NCBI GenBank assembly: GCA_922989275.2
Contig: OV277868.1
Span: 53,194,216-53,258,215, forward strand
DNA: 64,000 bases
Reading direction: 5' to 3'
Source: Gari tellinella
Lineage: Eukaryota; Mollusca; Bivalvia; Cardiida; Psammobiidae
Positions 22,101-31,100 of this stretch are shown one piece after another. Each line of letters opens with the position of its first letter. Position 1 is the first letter of the stretch. Under the pieces are notes generated by a model. It searched no databases. It was not told the origin of the DNA and saw only the letters and a list, made by a program, of their open reading frames with translations. Made by a program: the position numbers and the translations under genes.

Positions 22101-25100
22101 TGGACATACAGTCGAAACTCGATACTACCAACTCGCTTATATCAATGTTACCAGTATTTCGTAAGTTAAATTTTGATAAGTTGATCTCCTTTAAGTCGAA
22201 CATACCCGTATTTCAAAGTAAAAACGTGGCTAAGCCACGTTTTAACTTTGAAATATGGGTATGTTCGAACAAACGCGAGTTAGTAGAATCGAGGTTTTAC
22301 TGTATTGACATCAGACACATGTATAATGATGAGTGACAGACAGTTTGAATCCAGATCAGACGCTGCATGGCATGTCTGATGTGGAGTCAAGCTGTTTGCA
22401 AATATAAGCTAAGTCTTGCTAAGCACTCTTAGGGTGTTAATTCCCCCTCCCTATAACAACTCCCTCCAAACAACACACACACTTTTTATGTCCCAGTAGG
22501 TGTTGAGTCCTGTATTACAATGGGGAAGACATCACTGGAAGCTAATTAACCCTTTACCTTATAGAAGCGCCTTTTAGCACATTCCTTTTAATCCTCCGCG
22601 GAAGAAAATAGTTCCAATCTATACAGTCATGAATATGTATCAGAAGGAATATTTTCTTAATCCCAGCAGGTGGTACATTAAAGCAGGTTGAAAGTAAAGC
22701 AGAATGCGCCTTAGGGCGCATTCTGCTTTACTTTTAACCTGCTTTAAGTAGTCACTTATTTTCAAAACTAGAAACAGGTTATAGGGTAAAGTGTTCAATG
22801 TAAATGTGTGTGTAAATGATGTGTATACTGGTTGATACGGTTCTACTCTAGTGCTATTTTGGTATATTGGAGCTTTTTGAAAACAGTGCAGGTCCAGATC
22901 AGAAAGCTCTTAAAGGAGCTGTCTAGTCAGTGTCTGCACTGTTTTCTTATTGGATCTGTCTAAAATAAGTCTGCACACTTTCCTAGGGTCAGTTTTTCAT
23001 AACTTATTACTGTAAACAATAATTCTGTTTCAGATGATAGCTGTTTATACTCATAGTGGTTTGATAATGAGACTGGATAAAATGAATATAAATTGTGTTG
23101 ACTGAATGGGTGATAATAAACTGATTATCATTTGACAATCAAATTTGTGAGACAAGAAACTTTCAGAAAGATTGGTGTCACCATATTATTCACATACAGT
23201 AGAGAAAACGTTATTCTTTCCCAATAAACGGTTAACGTGTTTACGCTAAAACTATTATTTCCTATGCAAACAGCTTGGAACCAGATCAGATGCCGGATAA
23301 CCCGGTGTTTGACCAGGCTCCAAACTGTGTTTACTACTCAAATTAAAATGAATAATCAAAAAGATGTCATTTTCTCAGTTTAATTGCACTGCATTTGCAT
23401 TTCGTTTGCATTTGAACGGGAAAGAATAACGTTTTCTCCACTGTATATATAAGACTTCTCTTACCCTGGGTGGTGGTTCATACTGTGGTAACACCAATGT
23501 GCTTCCTTCCATCATCTCATGCAAATAAACCTGTTGATCACCTGTGAAATGAAAAGAAAAGAAACATAAACAAGAGGCCCAGAGGGCCACATTTCGCTCA
23601 CCTGAGACATTGTACCATAGAAGCTGACTGGGCAAGACAACATTTTGATATAGCTAATATAACTGATAAGCCCCGGGGCGGGCCAAATTTCATCCAGGGG
23701 TCATAATTTGAACAATCTTGGTAGAGGACCATAGGGCAAAGCTACATGTCAAATATAAATGATCTGGGTCTTACGGTTTCAGAGAAGGAGATTTTTAAAG
23801 GTTTTCCTATGAAAAATTAATAAGCCTGAGGGCGGGGCCATTTTTGGCCTGGGGGTCATAATTTGAACAATCGTGGTAGAGGACCACAAGGCAAAGCTAT
23901 ATGTCAAATATTAAAGATCTGGGCCTTACAGTTTCAGAGAAGAAGATTTTTAAAGGTTTTCCTATATAAGTCTATGTAAAACTGATAAGCCCCGGGGCGG
24001 GGCCAATTTTGATCCGGGGGTCATAATTTGAACAACTTTGGTAGAGGACTATAAGGCAAAGCTACATGTCACATATAAATGATCTGGGCCTTACGGTTTC
24101 AGAGAAAAAGATTTTCAAAGGTTTTCCTATGAAAAACTGATAAGCCCGAGGGCGGGGCCTTTTTTGGCCCGGGGGTCATAATTTGAACAATCTTAGTAGA
24201 GGACCACAAGGCAAAGCTCTATGTCAAATATTAAAGACCTGGGCCTTACAGTTTCAGAGAAGAAGATTTTTAAAGGTTTTCCTATATAAGTCTATGTAAA
24301 ACTGATAAGCCCCAGGGCGGGCCATTTTTGACCTGGGGGTCATAATTTGAACAATCTTGGTAGAGGATCATAAGGCAAAGCTACATTTAAAATATTAATG
24401 ATCTAGGCCATACGGTTTCTGAGAAGAAGATTTTTAAAGGTTTTCCTAAGAAAAACTGATAAGCCCCAGGGCGGTGCCATTTTTGGCCCCAGGGTCAAAA
24501 TTTGAACAATCTTGCTAGAAGATCATTAGGTTATGATACATACCAAATATCAAAGGTCTGGGCCTTTGGGTTCCTGAGAAGAAGATTTTTTAAGATTTTC
24601 TTATGCATTAAAAGTTGTCTATACGGTCATGTTAGAAAACCTGGTCCCACAGCAAGGGGAATAACTCTAGCCAAAATCTTTGAACAACATTTCGTTCCCC
24701 CTTGTCACTGATGCTTCCGACAAAGTTTGGTTGAAATCGGGTCAGTGGTTTATGAGGAGATGTTGTTTGAAAATGTGAACAGACGACGTACGACGTACGC
24801 CGTACGACGGACGCCGGACGGAATGGGATCATAATAGCTCATCCTGAGCCTTTGGCTCAGGTGAGCTAAAAAAGTACTTAATTTGAATACAGTAAAACTT
24901 TTTTAGAGCAGCCACTCAAACAATGATGACTATTCAGGGGGGTTTGTGCGCCGTGCAGATTAAAAGCAAATAAAAGTTGTGAAAGGAAGACTTCAAAAGA
25001 AGATAGAGAGAAGAAATAAAGAGAGATGGATGTAACAATAGGTGAAAACAAAGAAGCTAAAAACACTGATCCCAGGCCTCAGGGGCGGTTTGAAATAAGG

Positions 25101-28100
25101 GATGGGCTCAGGGTGTTTCGGAACCCCTCGAGATCAGGCTAAAGGACACTGTATAGGGATAGAAGCCAAACTTGAAGTAGTTTGCCGTGGTATGTACCTG
25201 TCAGAAAGATAAAGGGTGCATATGACGGGTCATTTATCATAGGTCTCACTAGATAGGACGGCAAATATATAGACTATATATCTAAATATATAGAGGAGTA
25301 AATACAGGCACTATTAGGCATTTCAGCAGAATAATCAATAAAGGGTTAAAGCACTGTGTGTATGTGTGAGCACTATTGACAAACACAAATAGCACTGATC
25401 CACAATCCAAGGACTGTTGTCACTTGAATCCCTATGTAAACTTTCTCACTGATATAAGTTTATTCTGGTTGCAGGTCAAAACGCCCCCAAGTCAAAACGC
25501 CCCATGGTCAAAACGCCCCCAATTTGGTCAAAACGCCCCCACAATTGGTCAAAACGCCCCCAACCCCTAGTCAAAATGCCCCCATTTATATATATCTTGT
25601 TTTACATGGTATATAAAAACATAATTCTGAACTTTTATTTGCTTTTTATATGAGTTTTATTCTATGATTGTTATTTTCATATTTTTACAGGTGATTTCAA
25701 TTTCCCGGACATTGTTAGCCGTTAATAAATACAATATTTACTGCAATAAAATAAGATGTGCACTTGCTGATATACATTTACATCAAATGAATATAAAGTA
25801 TTTATCTGATCTTTAAAAAAAGAAATAGGTAAAGGGTTAGATTCCATCTGCATAATTTATAACTTCATTTATTAACAACCGTATACTTTATGTGTGCTGT
25901 TAATTATCACCACGTGTTTGTCGAAGTGCTGAAGTGATTGCCAAAGGTGTGAAGTGTGAGACCAGTACATGAGTGTTTATTCCTTTAAAACAATCACTGA
26001 TTTCATGACAGGTGTCGTCCATTTGAAACAATTGGTGTCTGCTTTTATTTCTCAATTTCAGGTGATTGACTTGTATAAAGTGTCAAACATTTTGGATCCT
26101 GATCAAATGCTGTGATGGCGTCAGGCAAGGATCCAAGCTGTTTACAATTAAAAATTGCACTAGGTAAACGGCACTGAAGAGGTTAAGTAAATATACGAAG
26201 GCTGTAAATATTAAATTTGAATAATGACCCCTGCTTCACTTTTAATCTTGCACGATGACCATGAGGTTAAGATATAAAATGTGATATAACAATAATAATA
26301 AAAGTTGATTTTGATTTGATTTGTTTTGATTTTACGTCGCTTTCAACAGTATTTCAGTCATATCGCGACGTCCAGCTAATTATAGGTGGAGGAAGACCCC
26401 AGAAGTCCTTTATGCACTGTTTCAGGCAAAAATCGGCAACTGGGTAGAACCACCGACCTTCCGCAAGCCAGCTGGAACTGAAACTGAAACTGGTTTATTT
26501 GATTAAACGCCTGTTTTTACAGCTGTGTGTATTCAATGGCGTTTTACAATACATAAAATACAGTAAACATTTATATTAAAATATATGGTATTAAAACAAG
26601 TTTAACATGTCATTGATCATATAATTGAAAATAAGTTATATACATTAATTCTAAGAAATGATACTTTAAGACTGGTTTAAAATCTCGTCAATAAGGTGAT
26701 TACATTTCAGTAAAATACATTCTTAAAATGGTACTTAGTTTAAAACGAAAAAGGACGATCAGGATTTCTGGAATTTCTGATTGGGGCTGTACAGCACTGC
26801 GACACAAAACAGGTCATTTAGCGCCGACTAATGATGATATGATGACGGTTTTAGAATGATGATTTCAAGAAGATTATGATGTACGGCATTGCAACACAAA
26901 TCAGGTCATATAGCGCCGATGAATGATGATGAATGGTGATATCAAATGATAATGATTTAAGGTTAATGACTTTGGGAGGGTGATTTAAGGAAGATGATTA
27001 CAGGAAAATGATGATTCTAGATGGATGGATGAGTTGGGTTGTACGGCACTACGACACACAACAGGCCGTATTGCGCCGACAAATGATGAGGGATTATGAT
27101 ATGAAATTATGATTTCTGGACGATGATTTCAAGAAAAGAATTTTTTTTTTTTTTTTTCTTTCTCAGGATGATGATTTCGGATGGATGGATGAGTTAGGTT
27201 ATACTTCGCTTCAACACAAAATTGGTACACGTACATCAGTACTAAAATACAAGCATGACACTAAAATTTAAAAGAGAGAGTTAAAATCATTAAAATAGTA
27301 AGTTTTCAACTTGCTTTTAAAAATGTCCAGAGATTGTGACTGTCTTATTTCAATTGGCAATTGGTTCCAGAGTTTCGGACCCACTGTACCAAAACTTCTG
27401 TCACCAAATGTCTTTCTCTTGTTGAATGGCACGGTAAAGTTGTATGTCAAATCAGCTGATCTCAGCCCTTGTCGTCTTGGAACATGCTGACACAATAGTT
27501 CAGTCAAGTATGTTGGTGCATTGCCCACAGAACACTGGTACATGAATGTCAGAAGTTTATGGGTTATTCTTGCTTAGATTGGTAGCCAATGTAAATGATA
27601 AAGGGCCTGTTTGGAACTGTCATATTTCTTCCGCTTTAAAACCAGTTTTGCACACATGTTTTGGATACGTTGAAATCTGCTAAGGTATTTCTCAGCTATG
27701 CCATATAATATCGCATTGCAATAATCTAGATGCGATATCACTAGTGTCAAGACGAGAGTTTCTGTTGCTTCTTTAGTCAAGTATTTTCGAATGCATTTTA
27801 TCCTAAAGAAATTCAACATAGCAGTTCGACATTTCATTTTAATATGTTCTCTGAAGTCTAAAGTTTCATCAAGAAAAGCCCCTAAATAACGGATACACTC
27901 AACAGATTTTACAGCGTCACCTGCAATGTCAATTTCTGTTGTTGAACATTTTTTCAGCTGTTGTCTACTTCCAAACATGATGAACTCGGTTTTAGAAGTA
28001 TTCATCTTCAGTTTATTCAGGTTCATCCAGTTGTTGATTGCAATGGCACATTTTTCGATGTCAGCTATTGCAAAAGTTTCACTGTCATGGGATGTTGGTC

Positions 28101-31100
28101 TAAACCGTTTGTGTGCAATGTGGTCATCTGCGAATCCATATACAGAAATAGATGGCGGAATGACGTCAAACAGTGTTCCAGCGTATGCTAGATAAAGCCA
28201 TGGCCCTAAACAACTGCCCTGTGGGACACTACAGTCAAGGACGTGTGGTGCTGATAGGCTTGAGTTTACGCTAACTGCGCACGTACGATCACTGAGGTAA
28301 GAGTCAATCCAACTAAGAGCTTTGTCACCAACACCGTATTGCTTTTGGATAACATTGAGAAGTATCTCGTGGTCGACAGTGTCGAACGCCGCACTTAGGT
28401 CAATAGCGATAAGAGCTGTCACTTCTTGCTGTTCCATAGCATCAAGCAGGTCACTCACCAACCGTCCGAATGTCGCCGAATGAGGCAGACGTGTCTATCG
28501 GAGCTCTGTAAAAACATTCAGTTTTAAGTAAATCAACGCTTCACATAATATTCATTTTGTGCTCAATTGACAATGAACTATCTATGTTTCTTGATGTGAC
28601 TTTACATAGCAGTTTTACTGATTTTAAAATGGGTTATTTGTGATGAAAACTACAAAAATATTGAATCATTTCACCACACCGACATTTTATATATTGATAA
28701 AAAATTACCTGTCACACAAACCTATAGTCGTGACCAGTTATTTGACATTGGATTAACGGTATCTAAAAACCGCTCACTCTCTAGACTTGACCAAGGTGTA
28801 TACTGTGTTTTAAATAAACTGAATATTCGCCGCAGGGTAAAACGGCAACGTGGGAAAAGAGGTGGTAAACTGAAACCGCTAATAAAGCCAACCGGCCCAA
28901 ACTTTAACAACCTGATATATCCAAAACGAATCAACTCAATAAGTCAGAAGAATGAACAAGGGCCACCATGGCCCTAAATCGCTCACCTGGAACACCATGT
29001 AAAACTTGACCTATAGTGACCTAGATTATGACCTGACATGACACACAATCAACCTCTAGAGTGTAAACAAGATTTTTCTATGAATTGACCTAGTGACCTA
29101 ATTTTTGACCAGACACAATAAACATTTGATTTTGACCTAGATTTGATGTAGGCAAACATTCTGACAATATTTCATTCAGATCTAATGAGATGTGTAGCCT
29201 CTAGAGTGGTAACAAGATTTTCCAATGATTTGACCTAGTGACCTAGTTTTTGACCTGACATGACTCATATTCGAATTTGACCTAGATATTAATTAGGCAA
29301 ACATTCTGACCAAATTGTATTACAATCAAATGAGATTTGTTGCCTCTAGAGTGTTCACAAGGTTTTTCTATGATTTGACCAAGTGACCTAGTTTTTGACC
29401 GGACATGACCCACATTCGAACTTGACCTAGATTTCATCATGACAAACATTGTCAACAAGTTTCATGAAGATCAGATTCAATTTGTAGCCACTAGAGTGTT
29501 CACAAGGTTTTTCTTTAATTTGACCTAGTGACCTAGTTTTTGACCGGACATGATCCACATTCAAACTTGACCTAGATTTCATCAAGACAAACATTGTCAT
29601 GAAGTTTCATGAAGATCAGATGAAATTTGTAGCCACTAGAGTGTTCACAAGGTTTTTCTATAATTTGACCTAGTGACCTAGTTTTTGACCGGACATGACC
29701 CACATTCAAACTTGACCTAGATTTTACCAAGACAAACATTGTTATGAAGTTTCATAAAGATCAGATGAAATTTGTAGCCGCTAGAGTGTTCACAAGGATT
29801 TTCTATAATTTGACCTAGTGACCTAGTTTTTGACCGGACATGACCCACATTCAAACTTGACCTAGATTTTATCAAGACAAACATTGTTATGAAGTTTCAT
29901 AAAGATCAGATGAAATTTGTAGCCGCTAGAGTGTTCACAAGGTTTTTCTTTAATTTGACCTAGTGACCTAGTTTTTGACCGGACATGACCCACATTCGAA
30001 CTTGACCTAGATTTTATCAAGACAAACATTGTTATGAAGTTTCATGAAGATCAGATGAAATTTGTAGCCCCAAGAGTGTTCACAACCAATTGTGAACGGA
30101 CGGACAGACAGACAGACAGACAGACGACGGACATCCAGCGATCCTAAAAGCTCACCTTGGCACTTCGTGCCAGGTGAGCTAAAAAGTAACTTGCATTACA
30201 TTAAATTGTCGATCTGCAATACAGAAAGACTCTTTAATTGGTCAAACCTTAAGAGAAGAGAAAATCGAGTTTGCACTTCTCACAGAAACTTGGTTCTCCG
30301 ACAACAAACAACATCAGTTTGAGACATCTGACCTAAACCAGTGCGGGTATAAACTCAGCGTAGCAAATCGTCAAAATAGAAGGGGAGGTGGAATTGCAGT
30401 TACATATAGGGACAACATAAAATGTCGAAAACTTTCGAACGGCACTACACGGAGTTTTGAGTATGGGATATGGCGAGTCAGTCTTAAAAACATCACGCTC
30501 CACATAGCTGGTGTGTACAGACCGCCATCACTAGCGTCAAACTCAGACTTTGTGTCCGATTTTTCAGAATTTGTAGAGGGCATATTAGGAAGGCTTCCCC
30601 ACATGAAAAATCCGAACGACCCTACTGGGATTCGAACTCACAGCGGTGAGGAGCTTAAATAAAAGTTGAGTAATTGAAAGTTGATATATATCTCTACAGT
30701 TCTATATAGTCTCCTAAAACCCTGTTGTATAGAGGGCCAATGCATTTTTTCATCATATGGTCATTTATGAGACAAAAATAAACAATAAACTGCATTAAAA
30801 CCGCCAGACAGGATTCATTTGGTGACAGTTCTTAAGCACGACATGCTATTGGCAACACGTGTACAACATGCTATTGGCGACACGTGTACAAACTCATTAC
30901 CTGATTACAAAAGGTGTGAAATCTAGGTATTGTCTCCTGTTAGTTGGCTAGAGAGGAAATTTTGTTAAACAAGTTATGTTACTTGTATAAATGTCTATAT
31001 ATACGATTTCTTTGGGAATAAAATAATATATGATAAAATATACAATAAATTGGAAATAAATGCCTATATCGGTAGTAAGTCCAACTCGTTTCGGGTTCGG

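Noticed and set aside
30092..30322. 76-codon plus frame spanning a GACA tract and LINE endonuclease
   Set aside because: Wrong frame relative to the endonuclease motifs, and it crosses the element 3 boundary.
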